A DNA stretch of 64,000 nt from Haemaphysalis longicornis (taxonomy: Eukaryota; Arthropoda; Arachnida; Ixodida; Ixodidae): the NCBI GenBank assembly GCA_013339765.2, contig CM023448.1, forward strand, positions 286,246,817 to 286,310,816. Reading direction: 5' to 3'. The notes under the pieces were generated by a model, which had not been told where the DNA came from, did not search any database, and saw only the letters and a list, made by a program, of their open reading frames with translations. Shown here one piece after another: positions 46,378 through 57,681 of this stretch (positions are counted from its first letter, which is position 1; every line of letters begins with the position of its first letter). The position numbers were made by a program, and so were the translations under genes.

Positions 46378-46429
46378 TAACAGGTGCGTGATAGCAGCGC
46401 GGTGGGGCGTAGAAGAGCGCGCGCTGCTT

Positions 46430-46519
46430 GCGCATGCGCGCTCTCCCCCCCGTACCGCTCTCCCTCTACTGCGCGCGCTGCAAATAAAAAGCCGCTAGCG
46501 GACGCTCGTGCTTCAGTCA
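46430..46519 (+). promoter_or_regulatory. promoter-like module, copy 2
   Basis: GCGCATGCGC (46430-46439), CTCTCC block, AAATAAAAAG at the TATA position (about 46482-46491) and TTCAGTCA (46512-46519). The TATA-like word lies 32 bases before the initiator A, the same spacing as copy 1. Confidence 0.5.
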
Positions 46520-46693
46520 CTGCGTTGCTCCTTCCTTCCTTGGTTGACGCTCGCTCCCACGTTTACTCGTGTCTGCTACTCCAGCATCACGGAAGAAGCG
46601 ATGGAAGCAACACTGCCTTCGACCAGTACTGAGGCCCCAATGCTCTGCATTTACTCGTGTTCCCTTCGCTGGAAGGCGCGGGAATTTTTTTTT

Positions 46694-46933
46694 ATGGTGC
46701 TGGCGCCTGTTGGTGGAATCAGCTACTCGATTTCTTTGAGCGACAAAAAAAAAAAAAAGATAGGACACCTACAGTTGTGTGGCTTAAGGTATGGGCCCGA
46801 GAGCTTGCGGCTGAGCTTGAGTGACAGTGCCACAGAAGTTCAGCATTTCGAAGTGTATCTTCTGTGAGCGTCGTGGTGGGGCCGGCGCTTGGCCGCGTGG
46901 CGCCATCCATCGATTGGCAGCAGAGCTTGATGC
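46694..46933. other. unassigned DNA
   Basis: Contains an A-run at 46745-46759; nothing else recognised. Confidence 0.4.
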
Positions 46934-47011
46934 GGTGACCCACGGCCTCCGCGATCAGCTGCCGGCGGCGCGCCGCGCGCCGGCAGCCGATCGCGGAAGC
47001 CGTGGGTGACC
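46934..47011. repeat. 78-bp GC-rich hairpin
   Basis: GGTGACCCACGGC...GCGATC...CTGCCGGC is mirrored by GCCGGCAG...GATCGC...GCCGTGGGTGACC, with about three mismatches over 36-bp arms. The core GGCGCGCCGCGCGC is palindromic. Confidence 0.85.
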
Positions 47012-47887
47012 AGGCCGGACATTCGGAAAGTAGTTTGAAAAATCGTCTTATTAATGCTACTAACTAGGTATAATTTGTAATTTGGACACGTTTTAGTTCC
47101 CCTCTGTTCATATGTGACGTCTTCCATTGGTTTTTGAGAGCCTAGCATAAACCTTGGCCAATTTTTACTGCAGCTAGGGAAAGCAATGCTGGCGCCGGCA
47201 TCAGTTGTGTTGCTAGCGGCGCTTTGGTGTAATGGCATCAGTTTCTGCGTGGAGGCCGGGCACCGACAAGTACCGATGAAGGGACAACTGCGTAGGCGCG
47301 GCGCTTGCTGAAATCGCGTATCCCTTCTGTGTTCTCTGCCCCAGTAGTATTTTTTGGCCAGTCTACCGGCATGCCTCCTCTCCGCACTCCAGTTGTCGCT
47401 GCACCCGATTGCAGCTTCAGGAGGGCGGTCGCTTCTGTCTGTTGCAACGTCGTTTCTTGTTGGCGGTGATGACGTCCCTCCGCGGACGCTTGATGAGCGC
47501 GGCTGATAACGACGACAGCTGATAGCGGACGGCTAGCGCCCACGGAAAATCGCTCAATGGACCTAGTAACGCTCTCGCGTTAAAACACGCTGGTGGTGCG
47601 CCGATATCCCGTCTAAACAGTCCAAACACGCAGGGTTCAGCTAACAAAGCAAGGCAAACGATAACGAGTTGGTGCACGTGTCGCCAAAAGTAATTGAAAG
47701 ACGGGCTTGTGAATTTACCCGAATTTCTCTCCCCCTTGTTTGTATGGTGCGTGTGGCAGTCCTCCCAGATTAAAGAACCGACTCTAGGGCTCGTGACAGA
47801 AGCTGAAACCACATTGTGAAAATAAAAAGTCGCTCATAATCGCCAACCGTTCTTTCTAAATACTGTTGCCTGCACATCAGCGGTTTG
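47012..47887. other. unassigned intergenic DNA
   Basis: No recognised gene; the frames at 47238-47812 (-) show no known domain. Confidence 0.45.
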
Positions 47888-47900
47888 TGCGCACAGTAAT

Positions 47901-48145
47901 TGATTGATTTGATTGATTGTAGGGTTTAACGCGCCGACGCAACGCAGGTGATGAGGCGCGCCGTAGTGGAGGGCTCCGGATTAATTTTGACCACCTGGGG
48001 ATCTTTATCGTGCGCCGAAATCTCGTACACACGGGCGTTTTTGCTTTTCGCCTCCATCAGAAAAGCGGCCGCCGCGGCCGGGAATCGAACCCGCGACCTC
48101 GTGCTCAGCAGCGCAACGCCTTAGCCACTGAGCCACCGCGGCGGG
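47901..48145 (-). mobile_element. Ruka-like tRNA-derived SINE, full length with target duplications
   Basis: On the minus strand: tRNA-derived head with A box TGGCTCAGTGGC and B box GGGTTCGATTCCC, GGCCGCGGCGGCCGC, an ACGCCCGTGTG block, CACGATAAAGATCCCCAGG, GGCGCGCCTCATCACC, and a 3' end AACCCTAC plus (AATC)n. It is flanked by a perfect 13-bp duplication, TGCGCACAGTAAT, at 47888-47900 and 48146-48158. That marks target-primed insertion and fixes both element ends. It is the best reference copy in the window. Confidence 0.95.
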
Positions 48146-48158
48146 TGCGCACAGTAAT

Positions 48159-49086
48159 AAACCGTAAAAGAAGGTGAGGCATATACGGCACGGGATACGA
48201 GGAGACGTCAACACGACCGCCTGGAATATGCAATACCAACCCTCCTAACAGTAAATATTCGACCGGAGTTCACTTGCCTAGATACTGTGCCGATCTTTAC
48301 TTACTGCTGGGTACAATTCGCAGGACCTTTCGTCGCGCAGGAGACCACGACGAAAGTTTCAGTTAGAGCTTCGATGTCTAAATGAAGCAAAATTGCCTAT
48401 TGTATTCTCACGGAAGAAAATATTACCCGAGGCTTCTGATCTAAAACGTACCAGAAAGTGCCTAACCTGCGTGAAGCGACAGAAAACACTCAAAAACATT
48501 TGCGCTACTTAAGGTAGAAGAAATCGACACAAGTGGAACTGTTACATACAGATAGGCGTGCTGGCTCTATACTTGAAAAGAGGAAACAGCGCAACAAAAA
48601 AAAAGTGCATCGACGAGCTGCTACTTGCACTGGAAGTACAAGCTATAGCCACTGAAAGATCCCCCCCCCCCTCTTTTTTCTTCTTTTACGTGAGGCCAAA
48701 TGAAAAATCTAAAATTTATTATTTTTGAACTGGAGGGCAGTTGGATTCCAGGTAAGCTGTGTGTGCGCCACGTCGATACGAATGTGCGTGGGTTTAGAAA
48801 ACACTATGAGCGTTCCTTTAATCTAATATGTCACTAATAGGCCCATGGGAATTTCCGAAATTGGTCATGCTAGTGAGACAGCCGGTTCAGACCCGGGGAG
48901 AAAAGGCATAATTGATTCGCCAGACAGCGCGTATACGTGCGTAGAATCGGCAATCGTTATGGTCTTCCATACACTTAACAAAACATCGGGCTTCACTGAC
49001 ACGTGTTATTCATTCCATAAAAAGATGTTAATTTTCGCTATACTGAGCATTATTCTTTTAAAAAATTGTGGTTGATTCATCTGTCA
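48159..49086. other. unassigned intergenic DNA
   Basis: A C-run at 48661-48671; nothing else recognised. Confidence 0.5.
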
Positions 49087-49496
49087 TAGGAATCGGTAAA
49101 ACACGAAAGTGAAATGTGCAGCGAAATCTGTAGCTGAGCATGATTTGCGAGTCGGCGGCTGTCTTGTGGGTGTGCTCGGCGAGCGACGCCCTGCTGGTGG
49201 GTCGCTTCGGCAAAGGTGTACTGGCGTCATTTCCGTGTCGGATATGACGTCAGTGAAATCTTGGTGTATCCCGGCATAAAACACTTTCATGTTAAAATAT
49301 AAAACCCGAAAACGAACAACCGTAAGTATAGCGTACTCTTTAGTACTAAAGGTTGCTTCCCCGCAAGAAGACCCTGTGTGCAGGGGTGCACCCTTTACAG
49401 GCCGCTTGCTTCGTTGTATTGGCGTCACTTCCGTGACGGATATGCCGTGACTCAAATGTTTGTGTACCCCGGAATAACGCACTTTCGTGTTAATAT
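49087..49496 (-). repeat. satellite-like dispersed repeat, copy 2
   Basis: Inverted counterpart of 25676-26082, colinear over its whole length and roughly 85-90% similar by eye. It includes both about 190-bp units, the AACACGAAAGTG ends and the shared GGTTGTTCGTTTTCGGGTTT word. The open frame at 49084-49482 corresponds to the one in copy 1. Confidence 0.8.
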
Positions 49497-49863
49497 ATAT
49501 GGTGATAATTACGGCCGTGCTTAAGCTATCAGCTGCCGCGCACCTTATAAAAGGATCTGCATCTCCTCAATAGCAGCCACGTAAACATTGAACAGATATT
49601 TGCCGTATCGGCCGCCACACTTAATATTTTGGCTTTAGGAGCCAGGCACTTGGGACGTAAGACATCATACGTAACTGAGCATACGTAAAGACATCAGGTA
49701 CTTTCTGGCACTTTCGTTCTAGCAGAAAAAGTTTCGAGAGAAGACTTAGTTGGCCACTTGGAGCCACCTGTGGGAAGACTGGCAACCACCCTCAGCCGAT
49801 ATACAGTACCTTCATAGCAAACAATTCAAAATTCACGCACGCACGCACGCAAAGATGTTTCAG

Positions 49864-50030
49864 CGTTCCGAAGCTGCAGCTGGCCTATGAGGCGCGCAGT
49901 AGTAGGTTCTGGGTAAATTTATACCACCTGACGTTCTGTGCCGTGCTTTGTAATCTGTTATCCACGCACGTGCGGAAGCTCTTTTAGAATTGCGCCTCTA
50001 CATCCTGTAATTCGAAGCACGCCTACAGCA
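49864..50030 (-). mobile_element. Ruka-like SINE, very degraded
   Basis: GTTCCGAAGCTGCAGCTGGCC then ATGAGGCGCGCAGTAG and ATTTATACCACCTGACG follow SINE order; after about 49930 the match fades. It shares the CCGAAGCT subfamily end with the copies at 9561 and 58668. A short (ACGC)n lies next to its 3' end at 49834-49851. Confidence 0.55.
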
Positions 50031-50701
50031 GAGCGTTCGCTACAGGAAGAAATGCCGTTGCAATATACGTAAATGCAATGGCATTTCAAAGCTGCAGCTA
50101 CTATTTTTTGGTATTCGATGTCCAACGCACGTACAGCCGGTAAAAGGCTTGTCTATAACACAGCTTTCGCACTCTCAGCCCTATCCTGCCCCGCCAGAGC
50201 GGGATTTGAATAAAACTACTGCGGAATTCTGAAGTCTTAGCCCTTCGCTTTTGCCTCCGACATGTTTGGAACGAGACTGTTTCGGCAGTTTTCGGATGTA
50301 GCTGGTTGAAGTCGAAATCGCTGTTATAGACAAGCGTTTTACCGACTGTACGTGACATCGCAAGAGCCTGCGAAGCGCAAAGAAAGTGAAAGCGCGTGTA
50401 GTGCTCTCCGACTCCCCCTCTTTAGCCTGGTAGGGGTCCAAAGCAATAGACACGCGTTGGCCTACAACGGTAGATGAACGTGCTTCTAGTTAACGGACAC
50501 GTGACACATGTACCCCCGGCACACATATTTTGGCTTCTCGTGCTGCGTCGCCAGCCCCCATGCGCGCGCGCACACGCGCATGCCCACTCACACGCACACG
50601 TACACTGGTCCATATCTCTTGTGCCGTTGAGCACAAGTGCAGTCACTTTGCAAGAGCAACGCAAAAAACACACAAATCAAGAGCACCTAACTGGAGACTG
50701 G

Positions 50702-50907
50702 AGATTGTATACGGTTTAACGCGCTAACGCAACGCAGGCGATGAGGCGCGCCGTAGAGAAGGGCTCCGGATTAATTTTGACCAACTGGGGACCTCGTACA
50801 CAACGGCGTTTTTGCTTTTAGCCTCCATCAGAAAAGCGGCTGGGAATCGAACCCGCGTCCTCGTGCTCAGCAGCACAACGCCTTAGCCACTGAGTCATCG
50901 CGGCGGG
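50702..50907 (-). mobile_element. Ruka-like SINE with internal deletion
   Basis: Head, middle and 3' part are clear, but the AACGTGCGCC block after CTGGGGA is deleted and the 3' tail is short. The A box and B box are mostly kept. No target duplication was found. Confidence 0.9.
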
Positions 50908-50909
50908 TG

Positions 50910-52990
50910 TTGGGTCTTCTTTATTGCACTACTACTACAGCCCGAACTCTAACTGATTAACCTGTCTATTATGAACAGCTTGCACTCGTAATGGACCCAT
51001 AACTAGCGAACAGACGAGATATGGCGCCATCCATCCTAAATAGCCATGTTCGTTGTAGAAGAATGATAATGTTGAAATAAAGACAAAAAAGTTTTTTGTT
51101 GCATTCTGCGGTGTTTTTCAACTTTCCTGGATTCTCTCCTTGTTTCCACCCGAATATATAGTTACCTTTCTTGAGCAAATAAATTTTTACTTGGAGTCTC
51201 TTCTCCCAAGACAAAAATGAGTCTAATCTGCATAGACATACGTCGCTCCACTGAGCTAGATGGTCACGATTCCCTGACACATGGCTGATAGTAACGATGA
51301 AATGTGTTTTTACAATTTAAACCCTGCCAGTCGTAACATTTCACTGGCTAAGAAAGTGTGTTTGTTTTACGCGGCAGATAAAAAAAAACACCGAAATAAT
51401 ATAGTGAAATACGAGCAAACATTTAGAAATGTGGCGTGTGTTGGTGGTGGCCTGTGCGACTCGAGTGAAGTTTCGCCGTGCAATCAATAGCGAACGCAAA
51501 ATTTCGGGAGCTTAGTACAGAGACTGCAGCTTTATGTCCTAAAGCTGCAGATCTCAGGTAGGAACATTTGTAGCGCATGTTAAATTATATACCTTCATTG
51601 TGCACGAAAAGCTGTCTACTCACAACTTTTCGTGCGCGATACCTGTGTTGCAATACCAGCGCTGAAGAAAGAAAAGGCCCCAGCGCTTCCTTCTCTAACG
51701 ACACGCAACAGGCAAATTCCGCGGATCCCGTTGGTCGCCGTCTCTGATAGCTGGTGTTTCCTGACAGAAGCGTGCAATCCGACTACTACCGTGGCGTTCG
51801 TCTCTGTGTGAGAAGGGATTCTCATCCAGTCGGCCTTCGGGATAAGGGCCACGTGCATGTGGTAAGAAGAGGAAGAAGGCCCCTACCTCACTGTGACAGG
51901 GCCAATGCGTGGCGGCGAAACCACGTCACGTGACAATGTCGAAGTGGCCGCGGCATCGGCAGGCTGGGCTGCCGAAACTCCCGCTCAAAGTCCGCGCAGC
52001 GAAGCTTCGCCACTTGGGACACGATGCGGAAGAACGAGGAGCTCTCTGTGATGCCGCGGAGGAGGTTAGGAGGATGGGGCGCAGTATTCACACAAAATAT
52101 CCTATCTTTTAAGCACTTTTGATCTTCATCCTGACCAGCAATCTTGTATCTTAAACTTTATATATTTACACACCTTTTATTTCCACTCCGCGTAAGTGTA
52201 TGAGTAGTTATTTGTTTTGGCGATCTTTACCCTTTGATGGCCTTGCGCCAGAAAAAACTGCGATCATCATCACACAAAATAACTCAAGGCAGGTTCATGG
52301 AAATGTCGAGATTAGTGAGATCGAGGTTTCAGAGAGCAGTGTCGTGCGATAGGCTACACCATCTCTCTCAGTGGGTAACGAGAGGATCAACCGAATTTTT
52401 ATTGGTGGTTTGTTGGCGCGTAAATATGTTCCTTGTAATATGGGGTTGTTAATCAGCTACTGACTGGGTAACATTACTACTCATGATACGTAGCATTCAC
52501 CTTCCAAGCGCTGTTGTTCCCTCTGGCGATACCTGCCTTTTTTTGTTTTCAGCGGGCTGCGGGATAGTTGCGTTTCTGAAGTAGTGTAATACTGTACCGT
52601 TACTCTGCATCGTAGCAGGCGCCCAAATTCTCGGTGTCTCGTTATTCATATCTCTGGTCAGTCAATGTGCCCCTGGAAAAGACAACGTCCCTCCCAACAC
52701 AGTCCAAGGCTGCCCTGAAACCGGCTATTATTTTCACAGCAAAAAATAAAAAATAAGATCGTTTTCCGTTTAGGACACTCCCCCCCCCCCTCCCCCTCAC
52801 TTTTTTAAACCAATCCGAGCTGGCCTCCGGGCAGCCTTTGGCTGAACTCAGGTTGGCGTTTATTTTCATATCTTCAGAAAATTTCCACTCCACCCGGCGT
52901 AGCTGCCCTGACTACTACTACTAAGTGGTTCAACTGCCTTGAACTGGTTCATTTACTGATGCGGCAACTGGGTGGACAAGGTAGACGTAA
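50910..52990. other. unassigned intergenic DNA
   Basis: No recognised gene. A hairpin GCACGAAAAG/CTTTTCGTGC lies at 51603-51635, and a C-run at 52779-52788. Confidence 0.45.
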
Positions 52991-54156
52991 TTAAAGGGGC
53001 ACTGACACAAAATTTTGAAGGCGAGATAACGTCGGAGATAGATTGGTGGGAACACATATACATCATCTGCAAAATATCAGCGGCGAATACAGCCTAGAAC
53101 ATATTTAAAATCAATTTTGAAGTGTGCGAAACGCAACCGAGCAGCCAGCAGAGGACCACGCGCAATTGTAAATAAACAACATCCAAACACGTCACGAGTT
53201 TGTGTTTGCCGCTTCCGCACTACCGGCGTTTTACGCGGGCTCGCCCGGCTCGCCGCTCCAATCGGAGGGCCGGAGGGCGGAGCTTCTGCTCTCGAGGACG
53301 AACGACCCGATCGTTGGCGGCGGAGGCGCCGTGATTTCGTCAGCTAATCGGGCAGCTGGCCGCGACCAAAGTTCTACAGCGATTCCAGGCACTCTGTTTC
53401 TATTACTGTTTATTACCATTGGATGCGAAAACGCGCCGGAGGCACGAAAAGCCCACTGAGCTAGCCGCACGGTCGCTGTGCAGGCGGCGGCCACGGCCGC
53501 GAAGTGGCCCAGGCCGGCGCAGGTAGCTCGAGTGATAGCTTGTTACCGCTGCACGAAATTGTCCCCAAGTCCCGACCATAGTGGCTTAAATGAGAAAGGA
53601 GTTAATGATGCGATGGCGGGTTGCATTAAAAATTGTCATCTGCACCGCTTACGAGAGCGGCACTCGAATATCCGCCGCAGTGCTGAGCCGAACACATCTG
53701 TAGGCGGACCTGTAGGCAGACCGGCCGGCTGCTCCCAGCGCGCGTCTTGCCACCCACCGCCTCGAGCGTCGCGCGTCGTTCTTTAGCCGCGGTAGCATTT
53801 GCACTCGCAGCGCCTGCGTCACATCCACGGTCGCTTTTTAATTAAGCGTCTCACGAGATCAGTACGTGGGGGCATTCGCAGAAACTGCCGTCGATGCGGA
53901 TTCGACAGTGCTACGGCGGCTCTGCTCTGTGATATCCCTCCGACGGTCACGTGGTCAGCTTTGTTCACACAAAATCCATCGTTTCGCGGCACTCGCTGAA
54001 ACCGAAACTGCGACTGGCCGCATTTAAAATCCCTCTAATTAAACAACCGTCGCACGCTGAAGCAAATGAGGTTTCTACAGGTTATAAGTAGGTCACTAGC
54101 TACTTATCGCAACGAAAAAAACAAGATGCTAAATTTTTGTGTCAGTGCCCCTTTAA
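52991..54156. mobile_element. 1.17-kb TTAA-flanked TIR element, non-autonomous
   Basis: TTAA plus AGGGGCACTGACACAAAA at the left (52991-53012) is repeated exactly inverted at 54135-54156. Both ends abut TTAA, suggesting a piggyBac-type target, although TA is possible. There is no transposase; interior frames such as 53478-53786 are unrecognised. Related single ends lie at 5187 and 63799. Confidence 0.8.
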
Positions 54157-54202
54157 TATTCTTTCAGCAGGGGAGGGGGGGGGGGGGGGTTGTGAGCGTG
54201 TG

Positions 54203-54785
54203 CACGAAAAAAAATTGCCACTTGTCTGCTTTATTTGCTCCAAATGCCGAAAGTCTTCTACACCCCTGTCACGTAACTCCCTCTCCTCTCTCTCCCTCCC
54301 TCACATTCTTCCCTCCCGCTCTCGCTCCTCGCAGAATTAATGCAATGGAGGCTCACTTCAATTTTCCTCGTTTGCACTGCTCCCGCGCCATCTGTCGGGC
54401 AGCGCGCGTATTTTTTATTTATCCTTTATGTTCTGCCAAAAGCAAACACCAAACAAAAGACCTCGGCCGAGATCTTTTGTTTGGTGCTTGCTTTTTGATC
54501 GCATCTCTCCGACGCTGTTTTTAACGCATTGCTTTATTATTTGCTATCATAAAAACCAATCCAACGTAATTAAAAAAACGTTGGTACTCTCGGTTATGTT
54601 CTTACATTTCGCTTCAAATATTTGCGATCATTCATTTGCGCTGAATAAGTGGAGATGTATGTATCGTGCCGAAATTTTTGTAGCTTGGCATACGAACTTC
54701 AGCTGAGCGGCTGAAACTAGCGAGACATATATACAGGCTAATATTTTCGAGTTAGGGTAGCCCAAGAAAGACTGGTACTATGTTG
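54203..54785 (+). repeat. unclassified dispersed repeat X, copy 2
   Basis: Colinear with 45433-46110 as described there. Differs by carrying a 58-bp palindrome at 54438 and by a weaker TTCAGC/GCTGAA hairpin near 54700. Confidence 0.6.
54438..54495. repeat. 58-bp near-perfect palindrome
   Basis: AAAAGCAAACACCAAACAAA and its inverse meet at CTCGG|CCGAG with two mismatches over 29-bp arms and no loop. It lies within repeat X copy 2 and is absent from copy 1. Confidence 0.9.
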
Positions 54786-56217
54786 CCGTTCGCGATGTAT
54801 GCAAGCATCCCTGCCACTGTTAGGAGGCCATGTGCGTCGCGCACCTTGAAAACTGGCCTCGTTTACGAAGAAATTAATATCAGTCTTGACAAGAGCGACA
54901 ACGCTAGCCAAACTTTCGCGTAGAATGTTCAACGCCCGCACACGCCGCGGTATTGCCAAGGTAGGTTGAATCAAAATGCGCGCGCGTCGCCATTTCGATA
55001 CGTACTCTCGTCCCCAAGTCGACGGTGCCTGCCTGTCTGCCCGAAGCAGATGGCTGTTGGTGCGCTTCCGTGTGATTCAAGGGCGCGCGAGTGTGGGAAG
55101 TGCGTAGAGAAACACGTTTTTCTTCTGCGTCATCGCGCCACCGGAGAAAAGGCCGACCTATCTTTCCTTAATCACTCGGCGTGTGCCGCACAAGGCCGCC
55201 TGAACAGAGTGGGTTCCCGCCGCCGGGGAAGCGAGCGTCGGCGGCCGCTCTTCGGCGGCGAGCGGTGGTTCTCCGCGCAGCAGCAGCGGCCGCCCGCGAC
55301 GCAGCAGCCGGTAATGGCGACAGAGTGCAGCTTGCGAAGCTGTCCCTGCGCTGGAGTTACGTGATTTGCAGAAAAGCGCGGCAGCGCTGCGCCCGGGCGT
55401 CCGTGAGTGAGCAAAGAACGTTTTGCCGTTCGCAGGAACGAACCACGATGGCAGCGTCGTGTCTGTGGACGTTGTGTTCAAAGCGCGCTCTGACTATTCA
55501 CGCCACCGCCTTCAAGCGCTTCATCACTCACTCGGCTCCCGTCCAAAGAGCCCAGGGTGACGGGTACCGGCGCCTTCGTCAGAGGAAAGTTGTGTGCGGT
55601 GAGTGTCCGCTCGGGGGGCACCCACCACCCTACGTGGAATGGGTAGCGCGCTAAGCAGGCACGTGCGTTTCGCGCTCGAGCGCGCTCTGCTCTTTATCAA
55701 CCCTAATTTCTGTGTCCATTTATTCACTGTGCTTCGCGCTTGCATTTTATCGCTCAGCGAATGAAACTATCGCGGCAGTCGGTCGCTTCGCTGCTGACGT
55801 CGACGCACGTGTTGGAGAGAATCAACACGTGCTCGCGCGTTCCCCAGGCGCTGCTCTTTTGTCCCCGTTGACGGCGCTTGGCGATGCTGGCGTTCATCCA
55901 AGCGGATGTTTCGAATCTGCACGGCATGCAGGATTTTTATTGCTGTTGGACGCGTACCGTTTGCGTGCCTGTTCCGCATTTTTCGCCACCAGCGCAGCGC
56001 TTAGCTAGAAGTCACGCGTAGTAAGCCGATTGTGTACGCACTATTTTAAGCGGATTATATGGTATTGTTTACACTACAGTTGAACCTCAGTTTTACGTAA
56101 CGATATTTTATGGATGTCTCGAATTAAATAACCAACAAATTCGGGTTTCCCGGGAACCGCAGTTTCCCTGAAGGCTTAACGTTTCCTCGATTTGACAAAG
56201 TTCCACGCATCTAACTC
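54786..56217. other. unassigned, partly CpG-rich DNA
   Basis: 54.96-55.66 kb is GC-rich with several overlapping frames on both strands. No domain is recognised. Confidence 0.4.
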
Positions 56218-56460
56218 TAGTTCATCTCACAAGCTACCTGCAGCACTGTGGAGGCTACATTGTTATCAATAGTGCGCCCGCTGAGGGCGCCTAAACCGCC
56301 GTGAAGGGGGTCCTGAAAGGACACTCCCTTCTCCCCTCTCGGCAAGTGGCACCGCACGGCCCCAGCGCCTTTTGTCGCTTCCTTCGCGGTGAGTTAGGCG
56401 CCCTGAGGGGGACAACAATGTAGCCTCCACAGTGCTGCAGCTAGCTTGTGAGATGAACTA
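56218..56460. mobile_element. 243-bp MITE with 47-bp TIRs, TA target
   Basis: TAGTTCATCTCACAAGCTA and the following 28 bases (to 56264) are inverted at 56414-56460 with one mismatch. The outer TA on both sides fits a TA target duplication, as in Tc1/mariner-type elements. Only about 150 bases lie between the arms. Confidence 0.85.
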
Positions 56461-56825
56461 TAAGTAATTTGCGCGTCCCGCTAAGTTGTCAAATATAGGT
56501 TCTACTACAGTACGTGTTTCAGTCTCCGTGGTCGTTATGAAATGTACGCAATGCATGAAAAGTGTATTCTGCTAAGAATGTAATTGCGCGGCTGCGAAAT
56601 TTCCAGCGGTAATCCGAATGAGTCGCTCCCAGCAAAAAAAGAAAAAAAGCTTTTGCCCCCCCCCCCCCCCCCACCCCCTCCTCCTTGCATCCATATATAT
56701 TCTGTTGTAGCAGAAGCGATATTTCATGGGGGCGAACGGCTACTGCATGTGAAATTGCCGGTATGTCAGTTGTAGGCTTCATAAGCAGAATGTCGTCTGG
56801 GCATCTCATACATACCGCGCCTGAA

Positions 56826-56870
56826 GGAAAGCAATGTTGAGCTATATTATATAGCTCAACATTGCTTTCC
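56826..56870. repeat. perfect 22-bp-arm hairpin
   Basis: GGAAAGCAATGTTGAGCTAT pairs exactly with ATAGCTCAACATTGCTTTCC around a central T-rich base. There are no mismatches, so it is young or maintained. Confidence 0.92.
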
Positions 56871-56885
56871 GCGCTTAGCGCTGTA

Positions 56886-56971
56886 GAGACGACGCGTTTG
56901 GCGCTGTAACCACGAAGGTGTTTCAACTATAGTTGAAGCACCTTTATGGTTACAGCGCCAAACTTGTCTCT
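56886..56971. repeat. ~33-bp-arm hairpin
   Basis: TTTGGCGCTGTAACCACGAA...CAACTA (56897-56929) pairs with TAGTTG...GGTTACAGCGCCAAA (56930-56962) with a few mismatches; GAGAC/GTCTC extends it outward. Confidence 0.88.
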
Positions 56972-57033
56972 TCTCGGTTTGCCTCGCTCTGCAACTGTTT
57001 TAGACATGTCATAGGTCGCAACTGGCCATTAAT

Positions 57034-57612
57034 ACCCCTGTCACACGGCACATCTAATGTCATTAGCTATAAATTACATTCTGTTTGGCCGTGCAGGTCT
57101 ACGCGGCGAAGTAAATGACATTTGATGATACCTGTGACGATTAGCAAGCTTGCAGATTTCAAGACAATAATGCGAATGCTGCTATAATGTTTCTAAACTT
57201 TCTAAAAAACGAAGCTATTTTTTGAAACGAAAAAAGTAGCCCTGTCACATTCACATCACAAGCCGAGACAAAGCAACAACTTCGTATCTGTGTAGCAGCA
57301 AACATGTTTGCTTTTTTTTATACCGGTATATACCTATAAAACAGCACGCAAGGAATAATATTGTTTTACTGGTAGGTTTCAAACACAGTGCTCTTCAGTT
57401 TGTTATTAAACTCCCTTTAGTGAGGGGCCACTGCTATCGGGGCTACTCATTCGGTTCGGAAACGGAAACTAATGTGAATGTTCCCCGAACTCATTCACTC
57501 ACCGAATTCCATTTGCATTGATTGTCATTATGTATTTCGTCACGAAACAAACGGCATTTACAGCTAAAGTAATTCGCTATGAATGTTATTAAATTTGCCG
57601 TGTGACAGGGGT
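57034..57612. mobile_element. 579-bp MITE with 17-bp TIRs
   Basis: ACCCCTGTCACACGGCA (57034-57050) and TGCCGTGTGACAGGGGT (57596-57612) are exact inverses, and partial inversion continues inward. No clear target duplication and no coding sequence. Confidence 0.8.
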
Positions 57613-57681
57613 GTACTCAGCTGTGAAGTTACACTGACTATTAATAAACTCAGCCTAGAGACGCGGGTTCCATGTACTCAG

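Larger units (their letters stand above)
46149..46693 (+). mobile_element. Helentron-like non-autonomous element C
   Basis: Starts TTTTT then AAATGC-AGA-GCATTT (46154-46168) and CTTAGCC. It ends AATGCTCTGCATTT (46639-46652), an exact 14-base inverse of its own 5' palindrome, then ACTCGTG, a TTCC/GGAA hairpin (46660-46674), GGCGCGGGAA and a T-run (46685-46693). The loop AGA at the 5' end is matched by TCT at the 3' end, so the whole word is mirrored. It contains a promoter-like module and a 90-bp internal hairpin. Confidence 0.65.

Noticed and set aside
54966..55654. GC-rich frames on both strands
   Set aside because: Same pattern of overlapping frames from high GC; nothing recognisable.
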